Below, piece after piece: positions 35,641 to 45,719 of a stretch of DNA of 64,000 bases. The number at the start of each line of letters is the position of its first letter. Within the stretch, counting starts at the first letter, position 1. The stretch comes from Aquatica leii (taxonomy: Eukaryota; Arthropoda; Insecta; Coleoptera; Lampyridae): contig CM069433.1 in assembly GCA_035610365.1 (NCBI GenBank), positions 179,816,882 through 179,880,881 on the forward strand. Reading direction: 5' to 3'. A program made the translations under genes and the position numbers. A model generated the notes under the pieces. It did no database searches. It was not told the DNA's origin and worked only from the letters and a program-made list of their open reading frames with translations.

Positions 35641-37899
35641 AATTTTTTTATAATTAAGTCAAACTAAATGTGTTTCAAAAGCTGCAACATAACCTTTAAT
35701 CATTTATTTGTTTACTCCAAAGTTGCAATTAAAAAGATAAAGCCAAAATCCGCTATTAGGTAGTTGCCTCTGTCCAACCTCCTAAAAGAAGGGGTCATTA
35801 ATTTGGCCAAACTTTAGAATTGTGTTTTATTCTCTTTAATCCATTTCTTGTGATTTTTTACAAAATAATTTTTTATATTGGTAAGATTGCTGCCTTTGTC
35901 ATGTTCTTTCAGCTTCTACACTCCATATTTTTCTAATTTAGTTTCCAATTATGAATTCTATTCTACACAACATCACTAGACGGTTCATGTTTAAGTAATT
36001 TTTATTATCTATCAATAAAAAAAATCTAGAAATTATGTTTAAAAATAAATTAAATTAAACTGTATAAACTTTGTTGATTATTTTGTATGTATTTTCCTTA
36101 TAAACAAAATTAATTACAATTTCCTTTTATGTAAACTAATTTAAAAATATTTCTAATTTTTTAATTAACTTAAATCTTGATTACAACGTTAAACATTTTA
36201 AGTACGAAAAGTAAACACATCATTCAAAAAAATCGATAAATAATGTGTAATATTAATAAAAATGTATTTCAAACTGTGGTATCGTCGATTAACAATAAAT
36301 AAAGTAAATAAAATTTTGTATTAATTTAAAATTGCATCCACAAAAATTGATTTTCTTTTTCTCCACACTATAATGTAGTTAGAAAACTGAAAAAACGATA
36401 TTTGCGAAAGTTTATTTGTTGTTTTTACTTTTGAAATTGTGGCATTATCATAAATCAAACTAATTTAAGTTTTGTTGTTTTAAAATCCTCTAATTAATGA
36501 GTCTTAACCGCATTTTCGTAATATTATTCTTCAGCGGTGATTAAAAGTTGTCTAGTCAATTAGTGAGTGCTACGAAACATCATAAATTGTTAAAATAATC
36601 GATAATAATTATTAATTCAATTTATAATCGTTGGCAAGTTGTAACAAACAATAAATTTAAAGAGGAATGAATTCAGTTCAGTAGTTGCATTTGGAATTGA
36701 AAAAAGTACAATAGTTTCAATTAAATTAACGTAATGCATACATATATAAATTTTATTTATAAAAAATATGTAACGTGACGTTCTCAAGAGCAGCTGTTGT
36801 TGGTATTTACACTTCAGTAACTTCGAATAAGTGCAATTGTAATTAACAAAGTGGTATTCCGCATTTTTATTGTTTTAGTTTTTTTCATTTGTGTAAATGG
36901 TTATATAAAATAGTATAAACCTTTTATGTGTTGTATAAAGTATTTAATGTTAATGACGAGTCGAGCAACAATATAATTTGATTAACAAAAAAAATCAGTT
37001 GTGTAATTAAATAATGAACCAAATAGCAAAATCACACTACTGTTTTTATCTGTATTGTGGTGATAATTAAGAATTAGTTGATTTGTGGTGTTTTCTTTTA
37101 AATAAAGGTAGAAAATAGGTATGTACTTGTAGTTTGATTCAGATATGAATTATTCAAAATTGTTTATTTTACTAAATATTTGTTGCTGAAAATCGATAAT
37201 ATCTACTCTACTCCACGTCGTCAGAAAGAATTGATTACCTTGCAATAATAAAATTACATAAATACATAGTTTGAACATATATTATATTTTCGAAAGAATG
37301 TTTGTATGTTTTTATGTAGAAACCTCTACATTAACAAATTCAAACATAATTTTTGAAACCAATTTTTATCCAAAGAGAGATTAAAAATACATGAGTAGAT
37401 TTTCCTACTTTTATTGATAACAGAGGACTGCAGGACCCATCGCGTATAGGTTTTTTGCAAAATAACAACAAGTTTTATCAAAAACACATTTTTTTTATAA
37501 TGAACTAAATATATTTATTTTCTTACAAATAATCCAAAAATTGATTTTGATGTTTATACATTCTTCTTAACAATTTATTTAAAAAAAAATTCTAACATTA
37601 ACAGTCTATTAGATATTTTACTTATAATTTAAAATGAATTCACAAATATAATCTAGGTTCGAATCCTGCCTGCGTCAATTTCTTTTAGAAAAAAATTCCA
37701 TATCTTAAAGGGAAAGCAAGATACGTTAAAAACAATAATTTTTACTTGATTACTAAAAGGGAAAGCAATATCAATTTGCCATATTTCGATTATACCTTAA
37801 TGAAAATGAGGAGAAAATTTCAAAAAAATTATAACATGCTAGGAAGTCAATACAAACGGGTACATATTACTTCAAAGTGGTTTTTATGACAACATAACT
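35641..37899. other. AT-rich desert
   Basis: About 2.2 kb of AT-rich sequence with no coding remnant. A short GGTTCGAATCC at about 37657 equals a tRNA B-box/T-loop but lacks the rest of a tRNA. A block at about 36770-36860 has a TATA-like run upstream of GC-richer sequence, but no ORF supports a gene. Confidence 0.5.
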
Positions 37900-38290
37900 T
37901 AATAGAATATGTAGTCGTGTGGTGACCACACCAGTTTTTTTGGTTTGATTGAGCATCCAACATTTCATTTTTCTTGGCAGCGTTACTTAAAATCACATCC
38001 TGGTAAAATCTTTCACCCTGTACTTCACTATAGGCTCCCTAGTTTTTAGGAATATAGTTAATATGAGAGTGTAAGAAATGAACTTTTAGGCTCATTTTAT
38101 ATCCTTGAGCTTCATACGATGCGTTGTACAATGTTTTTGTTCATATTCTTGAAAAATTGTTTTCTTCTTCTTCTTCTTCTTCTTCAATAAAAACTTGGTT
38201 TTAGATGGTTTTAGGAACTTGAAACGCATAATCTTGTAGCAGTGGATCTCATCACTACTTGACAAGTACATGGCAGCAAAAATAAACAAT
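37900..38290 (-). pseudogene. Fragment of an unidentified repetitive protein family
   Basis: Minus-strand remnants include LGAYSEVQGERFYQDV near 38000-38048, resembling a phrase (G-E-R-F-H-Q-D-I) that I recall from an uncharacterised, multi-copy protein family of arthropods and cnidarians, probably transposon-derived. Upstream, a 65-codon open piece (38092-38289) contains a lysine run encoded by a TTC microsatellite. The family has no function I can name; the frame is broken and both ends are missing. Confidence 0.4.
38162..38185 (+). repeat. (TTC)8 microsatellite
   Basis: Eight TTC units. Read on the minus strand they are GAA/AAG-type triplets giving a lysine run in the unidentified remnant. 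Confidence 0.9.
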
Positions 38291-38489
38291 AGTAGGGACC
38301 AACTTGATTACTAAGGTCACTTCATCAGAAAACTTAGCCGAGATAAAACATAAATTTTATACGTGGTAGTATAAGAAGCCTTTTCTATAAACTCTTTAAA
38401 GTGAACACGCGGTTAATTAACGGAAATAACGCGAGTAAGTTTTTATACTAATATTCTATTGTTAAGAAAAAACACCTGCATCGCAAAAA

Positions 38490-39044
38490 GAACAAATGGG
38501 CACGAATAACGAACACGTTCCTGGCAAAGTTGCCAAAATTAGCAAAATACAACCACGTTTAAGATTCCAAAATTCCGACGAGAAGAACCAGCCTTATGGT
38601 TTATCCAGTTAAAACACAATTTAAAATAACATAAAAAGTAAAATTTAATTACACGATTGCAAACTTGGAAAACAACCAGTATAGTAATGGACTGCTTAGA
38701 TTAGAACTAGATCGCCCGGCCACAGCAAAAAAAAAAATTAAATTCAAACTACAAGGTATTACCCAACCTTCAAAAAGTAATTGGTCTTCACCAATTCATC
38801 TCGTATTGAAGAAGAATGGTGGATTTTGTCCATGTAGGGACTATAAAGCAATAACAGTTCATGATTGTTACCAAATTCCTTGTATTGAAAATTTTACACA
38901 TCCGCTTTATGGGAAAACTGTGTTTTCAACAATCGATTTAATAAAAGTATTTAAGCAGATATCAGTACAACCGGACAACGTAGCAGAAACCGCAGTAATA
39001 ACCCTTTTTGAATTTTTTGAGTTTTTACGAATGCAATTTGTTAC
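38490..39044 (+). mobile_element. Gypsy LTR retrotransposon fossil, copy 1
   Basis: A plus-strand fragment of a Gypsy-type element: a gag-like piece at about 38495-38660 (V-A-K-I phrase, E-E-P-A-L-W-F motif in shifted frame), joined to the first part of the reverse transcriptase at 38680-39040. No LTR, protease, integrase or YxDD box is present. It is an old, heavily truncated fossil with a few breaks and an internal deletion. The RT part is nearly identical to 40993-41318. Confidence 0.8.
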
Positions 39045-40865
39045 ACTCTAAAACGATGGTTTAGAGAAGGTAACAATGGGATGGTGGTTTGCCAGCTAAC
39101 GTAGTCGAGGAAGGGGCGGGTCGAATTTAGTCACTGTGAAATGTTCGCCAAATCCGGAAATTCGAACACTCCGTAGATTGAAAACAGGCGATTCAGAGAA
39201 AGTCAAATATGAGATAATAATTCGTATATTAAAATTTAAAGCAAGTAAGATGGTTAATAAAATCATTCAAATCAATCTTAAATTTAAAAGTCGCACAGGG
39301 AATCAGCCGCAGAGCGCTTGGTCGTACGTACGACTCGCCGCAAGCGATAATTGCCGCTACTCGAGAACTACCTTAACTTAATTCACAACTAAAGCATGCA
39401 TACAACAAAACATCAAACAAAATAATAAATCAAGACTGCGAACCGAGTCAGAGGGGTCTAAAGTTTGATAATCAAGACATAATTGAATTCTAAGACTCTA
39501 TTCTGATCAATTCGCCCGTCTTGTCTTTAACCAACAATTTAAATCAACCAAAAACCAAATCAAATAGAAGTACGCGTCGAAAATAACTGGTGTCCGTGAT
39601 GTTCCTCTAACGATCGAATTGGAGGCGAGTGCTTCGGGTGAAGAGGTGATAAGTTGTTAAAGGTACTTACAGGTATGCCTGCAGTTTGACAGCTACTAAT
39701 CGTTAGTTTAAAACAAAAACTCAACACTTATTGTCAGATTCGATTCACTTAACTCCGTCAAAGACGTTACACGCGTTCAGCATCGGTAAAACGCGTCGAT
39801 ACAGTACAATTAGCCGGGAAAACTTTATAAAGTCCGCAGTAGCGACTATTTTCTCAAATGGGAGAACAACCGGCAACTTTCCCGGAACTAATTATTACGA
39901 TCTTCGATTCTTTAGATGTTCAGGCTGCTCAACTACCCACACTTTAACATTCTTCGTTTACCAAACTTTTCACCTCAAGGTCTTATTCTCGCCTCAAACG
40001 TTTGATTTTAACCAATTTTCGTAGTTCACCTTCTTTATTTAATTAAACACAAAAGTGCGGTTCTAATTTGCCACTTGAATTAGAATGTTTAAGTAACGTA
40101 ATGTTCATCACCTGTATTTAATATGCGTCGCCGAAAACTCGGTGTTAATTACCCGCATAAAACACTTGATTTCTTGAACCGAACTTAAATCAACTCTTTG
40201 TTTTACAAATTTTAATTATACAAAATTTCTGATTGGAGTAGAAATTATATTAATTGACCTTTCTTTACGAGGGCCAAAAAGGAACTTAACTTTCCTCTGG
40301 AAAGAATGAAGCTTGAAGAGCCCCTTCTCAAAAACAAAACCTTACATTAATTACATCTTACTTTAAGACAAAGAACTTAACATAATTTAGGTACGTGACA
40401 ATTCTTATCCGAATCTTTCTACGCAACAGATAAATCAGCACTTGCTTCTGATCATGAAATATAACAAGAATGATAGCTCAGCAAGTCCATGCGAACAGAG
40501 TGATAAACGCGTTGAGAAACATAAATCTTACTCTAATCTAAACTTAAAGTATACAAAGAGACATCTGAACAAAGAATAATTCTAAGTAAAATATTTTTTA
40601 ACATAAACCAAAACTCAAGTTTCAAAAATTTAATGGGTTTAAGGCACGTACACGCCAAAAGATATTCAATTACCAGTTAATAAATAATTTTAAATGAATG
40701 TAAAGTAAATACAATGGAAACTTTTAAAATGTTAGCAAGAAATACGCAATTCGAAAATACAAAGAAGTTTAATGAACGATGGAAATGCTAAACACACCCG
40801 TAATTACAACATAATAAAAAAAAATATATGGATAAAAACTCTCAGCCCCAAAAACCACCGGGACG
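39045..40865. other. 1.8-kb noncoding block between two Gypsy copies
   Basis: No protein family is recognised. The block is GC-richer at about 39060-39380 and 39600-39950, with several short ORFs, and AT-rich later. It starts right where Gypsy copy 1 loses similarity to copy 2 and ends where copy 2 begins. That suggests an inserted non-autonomous element or DNA captured between duplicated segments. No clear terminal repeats were found. Confidence 0.45.
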
Positions 40866-41630
40866 GTGACAAGTGGCAATTTATACTATAGCATATTGAA
40901 TGAATTCCTTTTCCTCACGAAAAATTATCCATCAGTTCCAAAAACAGTGAAGTATTCCACAATGCACCGTATCATAATTACCCCTCTACAACCAGTTAGT
41001 AATCAACCGCTTAGATTAGAACCAGATCGCCTGGCCACAGCAAAAAAAAAATTAAATTCAAGCTACAAGGTATTACCCAACCTTCAAAAAATAATTGGTC
41101 TTCACCAATTCATCTCGCATTGAAGAAGAATGGTGGATTTTGTCCATGTAGGGAACAGTTCATGATTTTTACCAAATTCCTTGTATTGAAAATTTTACAC
41201 ATCCGCTTTATGGGAAAACTGATTTAATAAAGGTATTTAACCAGATATTAGTACAACCGGACAACGTAGCAGAAACCGCAGTAATAACCTTTTTTGAATT
41301 TTTTGAGTTTTTACGAATGCAATTCGAGCTGCGCAATGCAACACAAACGTTTCAAGGTTTCATTAATGAGGTCACAACGGACCTAGATTTTTGCTACTGT
41401 TATGTGGATAATGTATCAGTAGACTCACAAACAAAAACAGATCACATGGAACATCTACACGTACTTTTTCAACGCCTCGTTGAGTATGGTATCTACATTA
41501 CCTTCAATAAGTGTACATTTGGTCAAGAGCAAATAACTTTTTTAGGTTACACAATAAATAAAAATGGAACTACACCTCTAACAGATCGTCTCGAAGCATC
41601 TGTTGAACAAATTAGGACAACTGGAAACTG
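40866..41630 (+). mobile_element. Gypsy LTR retrotransposon fossil, copy 2
   Basis: A plus-strand Gypsy reverse-transcriptase fragment. The region before the fingers (about 40895-40990) and the RT core to the YVDN box and following connection (41317-41610) can be followed. Gag, protease, RNase H, integrase and LTRs are missing. A few breaks are present, so it is a fossil. The first RT third repeats copy 1 at about 95 percent by eye, including shared unusual residues, so both derive from one already diverged ancestor. It ends where hAT sequence starts at about 41630. Confidence 0.8.
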
Positions 41631-42440
41631 GCTTTTTAGTGGTGATTTGGAACACAATATTAAAACGTTTTAACAGCGTTAGCGCTAAGCTTCTAAAGGT
41701 GAATGTGGATGTGACAACCGTCATGCAATTCTATACGTCACTTAGTTAATTTTTACACAATTAGAGAAATAATTCAACACATTTTGAGCATTATGAAGCG
41801 GTAGCAAAAAATTTATGTTAAATAAAGATGTATACACATGATTTAAAACGTACCAAAACACGTAAAGTTCATTTTGATGAAAGTAATAACAACGATTATC
41901 ATGCAAAAACTAGGCGAGAATACTTCAGAATTAACACAATACAATTTTGGACCGTCTAAAAGTAGAATTAAATCATCGTAGTGAAGTATGTAGTATACTC
42001 CACAAAAAATTCACGTTCTTGAGCAAATCGCAAACATTAAAGTCTGAAGATATTCAAACGATCTCAAAGACACCTTGATGCATCCACTTCAGTGCATATT
42101 TGTCAACAACAATTACCTAACAAATCATCACAGATAACGCCATTAAAATTATTGACTATTGTACGAAAAAATAAATTAGGAAAAGTTAATCCAAACGTAG
42201 ATATTGCATTTTTTTTAGTATTCCTGCAACAATTTGCTCCGGAGTACGGCCGTTTTCCACTTTAAAACGAGTGAAACGCTATTTAAGGCCGACTATAAGT
42301 GAACAGAGGTTAAACGCATTTGCTTTATTAACTATTGAATACGAAACGCTTGAGAAGATGGATTGCGAAGAAATAATTGATAGGTTCCCAAATGCTAAAG
42401 CTAGAAAGAAGTTAAACTATTTTTTTTTATTTAGATATTT
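41630..42440 (+). mobile_element. hAT transposon fragment 3 (C-terminal half)
   Basis: A plus-strand remnant of the C-terminal half of a hAT transposase. I-L-K-R-F-N-S-V-S and V-N-V-D-V-T-T-V lie near 41660-41720, H-Y-E-A-V-A-K-N near 41796-41820, and K-L-G-K-V-N-P-N-V-D-I-A near 42175-42210. The hAT dimerisation region follows at 42230-42430 with CSGVRPFSTLKRVKRYLRP and R-L-N-A-F-A-L-L-T-I-E-Y. Frame breaks are present, and the N-terminal half was replaced by Gypsy sequence. Its 3' noncoding side seems to contain the MULE at 42611-44708, because sequence resembling a hAT end (GGGAACGCCC) resumes at about 44716. Confidence 0.8.
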
Positions 42441-42600
42441 CTACATCCTACAACCTACAAGTAATTTAAGTAGTTTCTTCTAGTAGATAATAGTAGTAGC
42501 CATTCCATGTGCAGTAGAGTAGAGTAGTTGTATGTATATTACAAATTCAAAATAAACAACCATCATTAAGAACCTATATCGTATGAAGTAATTCCCACTG

Positions 42601-42610
42601 AATTTTCTGG
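42601..42610. repeat. Left target-site duplication of the MULE
   Basis: AATTTTCTGG directly precedes the left MULE end, and AATTTTTGGG follows the right end at 44709-44718, agreeing at 8 of 10 positions. MULEs typically make 8-11-bp duplications, so this is a plausible slightly decayed target duplication. Confidence 0.55.
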
Positions 42611-42744
42611 GGTATCACGATAAATGGACGCGGAAATTTGGACGCGGACATTTGGACGCAGCCATATTTAGTCGCAATGTTATTTGGACGCAGCGATATT
42701 TGGTCGCAACGTTATTTAGACGCAGCGACATTTGGACGCAGACC
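42611..42744 (+). repeat. Left MULE terminal repeat with 16-bp units
   Basis: About eight imperfect units of the form ATATTTGGACGCAGCG follow one another, some with GTCGCAA replacing GACGCAG. The same units occur in inverted orientation at the other end. They probably serve as repeated transposase-binding sites. Confidence 0.8.
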
Positions 42745-42959
42745 ATTACGTACACCGAATAGATACCTAAACTTTCCTTCACACTTTCTCCTGGCTTAGG
42801 ACTGACAGTACTTGTACTGGCGTGTTTAAAAGTTTTTTTTTGTGTATTTTGTTTTATTCAAATTATTTCTATGTTGCAAAACATTTGGTCATTTTACTTC
42901 TAATTTTTTATATTTTATTTTAATTTTTTTTGTGGAAGTTTTTCAAATAGGCATATTAT

Positions 42960-44336
42960 CTACACTTGGAATTGAAAGTAATGTGAAATTCCTCGTAGAT
43001 ATTCCATAATTGGACGATTTTCATAGTCAGCAACTATATTTTTTATGCGCTCTGCTGTGTCTTTATACACTTTTCTCTGTGGGACTATGTTGCCTGCTTT
43101 TAATTTCTCTATTTTCACACAATTGAGACTGTCCTCTTTTTTTAATGCTTTTATAAATCGCCACATACATGCATGATTGGTGTTAAGTGTGGAGACAAAG
43201 CTATTGTGCCATCCTTCTAGCGCATTATTTGTTTGTGGCAAATTTTCCACCACCTTTGAATAAACATTCCACATGTTTATTGGAAATAGTGGTTGTCTTC
43301 GTCGTCTTCTGTCTAGACGACATATCCAAGTATCTTTAAAATAATTGGTGACTGGTCATAGAATATTCTCATTATCACTGTCCATTAATTCCTCATAGGA
43401 AGCAATTACGTGGTCCTCGGGTACGAAAGCTAAAGCCGCTATTTGTTTTAATTGCAAGGCAAAATCCGGATCGTTATTGTACCTTCGTTGTAATTCTGCT
43501 TCTTGGATATGTTTCCATATTCATTGGGTAAAGTGGAAAAAACAGCCACATAATGTAGCTTCTCGAAATTGACCTCGCGCGGCATTAATAGCTGCTCTTT
43601 CAAAATCGACCATAACAGTAATCGGTTGTAATCCTGATTTCAACCTTTTAAGATTTTCAAATAATCGTGTATACGTGCCGTCAGTTTTGTTGGGGTGCAA
43701 TGCATACACCGTTGGGATTAAATTATTGTATTGTACACCATGGATAGTATGTACTTGCTGGAAAAGCGGTGGAACGACTTTAAAGATGCCATCTATATAC
43801 CAATGTCTGCTATACTCCATATACGATAAATTTTGTTCAGTGGAAAATAGCAGAATGCGATCTTCGCCTGGACCACTGTCAAATAGAAGGAACGGTTCCC
43901 CTCTGCTGTCTTGTAGGTATTCATCTGGAATAACTAGCTCCATCAAACTTCTGTGTGTTGCCGGCGCACCTTCTTTTTGTTTTCTAATACGTTGTACTGT
44001 TCGCTTCATGGATAACACCAAAGGTAATTGCCCTGTTGCTGCACAAGATGTACGTTCTGCTACAATAGCCAACACACCTTGAGTTGTAATTTGCAAATCT
44101 TCAGTTGTTGTTTTCATTTGGTTTATGGCTCTCCTAGCTTCTATGTTAGCAGCATCAGCAACGTGATTGTGACTAGTACTTTTCACGATTTCTTCGTCCA
44201 ACGTATGTACGCGACCGGGACACTCGGACTTGTTGAAATTAACGCATTTCCAAATTATCTTTTCACCGCTAATGCGTTCTTTTTTATGAATAAATCCGTC
44301 ATACAGAAGCATATTGTTGCCTTTTTTACTTTTCAC
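42960..44336 (-). pseudogene. MULE transposase (FLYWCH + DDE), two stops
   Basis: A single 458-codon frame encodes a Mutator-like transposase. Residues 5-58 form a FLYWCH zinc finger with ligands C31, C39, H56 and H58. The MULE catalytic domain has D182 in WYIDGIFKV, D244 in MVDFERAAI, the conserved C-x2-H-type block GCFFHF at 263-268, and E374 in NALEGWHNSF, so all three acidic residues are present. Two in-frame stops interrupt it, at codon 272 (43521-43523) and codon 327 (43356-43358); no frameshift is seen. The enzyme would bind the terminal repeats and catalyse cut-and-paste. Plus-strand ORFs over the same span are shadows. The few lesions imply recent death, or read-through copies elsewhere. 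Confidence 0.88.
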
Positions 44337-44593
44337 AAATTAAAGCACCATCCTTGCGACACGAGCAACGTAACGACTGTGAGCTATATTGCAAGTCAGT
44401 TGCATTATATAAGTACACAACATTTTAAATACTCCTTAATGATGCTTATTTAAAGGGCTTCAATTAAAGGATACCACACCACACAGTGTAGACGATGATT
44501 ATTAATTTAGAATGACTTGTATTACTGTCCACATCCTGCTACACGAAAACCATTAATTTTTTATTAAATAAACAATACCCCAATACATTAAAT

Positions 44594-44708
44594 CTACGTC
44601 CGATTTGTCTGCGTCCAAATGTCGTCGCGTCCAAATGACGTTGCGACCAAATATCGCTGCGTCCAAATGTTCGCGTTCTTTTGTCGCGCGTCCATTTGTC
44701 GTGGATTC
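44594..44708 (-). repeat. Right MULE terminal repeat with 16-bp units
   Basis: Read inward on the minus strand the units ACATTTGGACGCAGCG, ATATTTGGTCGCAACG and relatives repeat about six times, matching the left end at 42611-42744. Confidence 0.8.
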
Positions 44709-44718
44709 AATTTTTGGG
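44709..44718. repeat. Right target-site duplication of the MULE
   Basis: AATTTTTGGG pairs with AATTTTCTGG at 42601-42610, with two mismatches. Confidence 0.55.
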
Positions 44719-45480
44719 AACGCCCTAAATTAGTGTGATTAGAGCAACATCGTTAGTAAATCCGCCGCAGTATATAGGTACACATACATAGCATACAATC
44801 AATCAGTTTACCAAAATCGACTACCAATACAACATTCATTGAAAATTAGAATTTTGAGTAGTAAAAATCATCTGAAAGAGTTTTTTTGCTCATACCATCA
44901 CTACCAAAAAATTAGACATTTTGGAAGGTAATTGTATTTTTCTTAATACATTTTTAAACTCGTCAACTTTTTGTTTTGTTGATCTTTTTAGAGTTTTCAG
45001 ACAAATTATTTTTTATACAATAACTGTTTATTTTCGCAACACTTAATTTTGTTTAAAAAGAAATTATTGATTTAGATTTAGATTAAAACTAAGCCTTTTT
45101 TAAACTTAAATAAATATTTGTATAGTCTAAGTACGTATAAGCCGGTAGCAACAGGAAAAAAAATTCAAAACTATCTTAAATTGCATATAAGCTTTAAAAA
45201 CACTAAAACTTCTATAAATGTACTTTATAAATATTTTTTGGATCGTTTAGAAGAGATTTTAATTTAACTTCTTATTAATGTATTGTTAATGTTTCCAAAA
45301 TAATGCATTATGAAATGTATTGTTTTATGGCTTATTTGTTTCAACAAATTTTTAATTGAAAATAATTGAATTAACTTTTAGACGATTATACCTTTGCATA
45401 CACAAGGTTATTTAGTTGATTATAAAGTTACACAATGTGTTTACATTTTAGAATTAGATTCTATTTGTGTTATTAAAAGT
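44719..45480. other. AT-rich, no recognised gene
   Basis: The first few bases (to about 44726) may be the residual hAT end. The rest is AT-rich sequence without coding remnants, repeats or RNA genes that I can support. Confidence 0.5.
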
Positions 45481-45693
45481 ACATACTCATGTACACCGCT
45501 TCGTAATTTCCAAAGTTTCCAAGTCAAAAACCACGATCTATACGAGTAACACAATACCGGCACCCCCGGTGAAGCGAAACGCCACTAAGCAAACATGTCG
45601 GCAATTAAAACATGATCCACGTGACCCAATTAGCGGCGTGTTTGTCGACCACTACTTCAAGCGACGCCTAAACACACTGAACGCCGTAAAAAT
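45481..45693 (+). CDS. Possible host-gene exon, unidentified
   Basis: A plus-strand segment of roughly 45-50 percent GC, open throughout, stands out from the AT-rich surroundings. It encodes a basic, proline-containing peptide with PPVKRNATKQTC and DPISGVFVDHYFKRRLN, and CpGs are frequent. A GTAAAA after N-A near 45692 could be a splice donor, and a frame-compatible acceptor upstream is not obvious. The composition and absence of stops are what one expects of a conserved exon, but I do not recognise the protein. A CpG-rich relic of an unknown element is the main alternative. Confidence 0.3.
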
Positions 45694-45719
45694 ATCGATA
45701 TTACTTTGAAAGTTTGATA

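Larger units (their letters stand above)
42611..44708 (-). mobile_element. Complete MULE (Mutator-like) DNA transposon
   Basis: A 2.1-kb element with both terminal inverted repeats, one transposase gene on the minus strand and a plausible 10-bp target duplication. The ends read GGTATCACGATAAATGG on the left and GAATCCACGACAAATGG (inward) on the right. Each terminal repeat is built from roughly 16-bp units. It lies in the 3' side of hAT fragment 3. The gene keeps one frame throughout apart from two stop codons, so this is one of the youngest elements here. Confidence 0.85.

Noticed and set aside
36760-36870. TATA-like sequence upstream of a GC-richer patch, possible promoter
   Set aside because: No ORF, splice site or conserved segment follows; TATA-like words are common in this AT-rich DNA.
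37650-37680. tRNA-like GGTTCGAATCC (B box / T-loop)
   Set aside because: Only the T-arm side is present. No acceptor stem, D-arm or anticodon arm can be folded in the AT-rich sequence upstream, so neither a tRNA nor a SINE is supported.
43675-44453. Plus-strand ORFs of 135 and 141 codons
   Set aside because: They are antisense shadows of the MULE transposase frame, which has the FLYWCH and DDE motifs.
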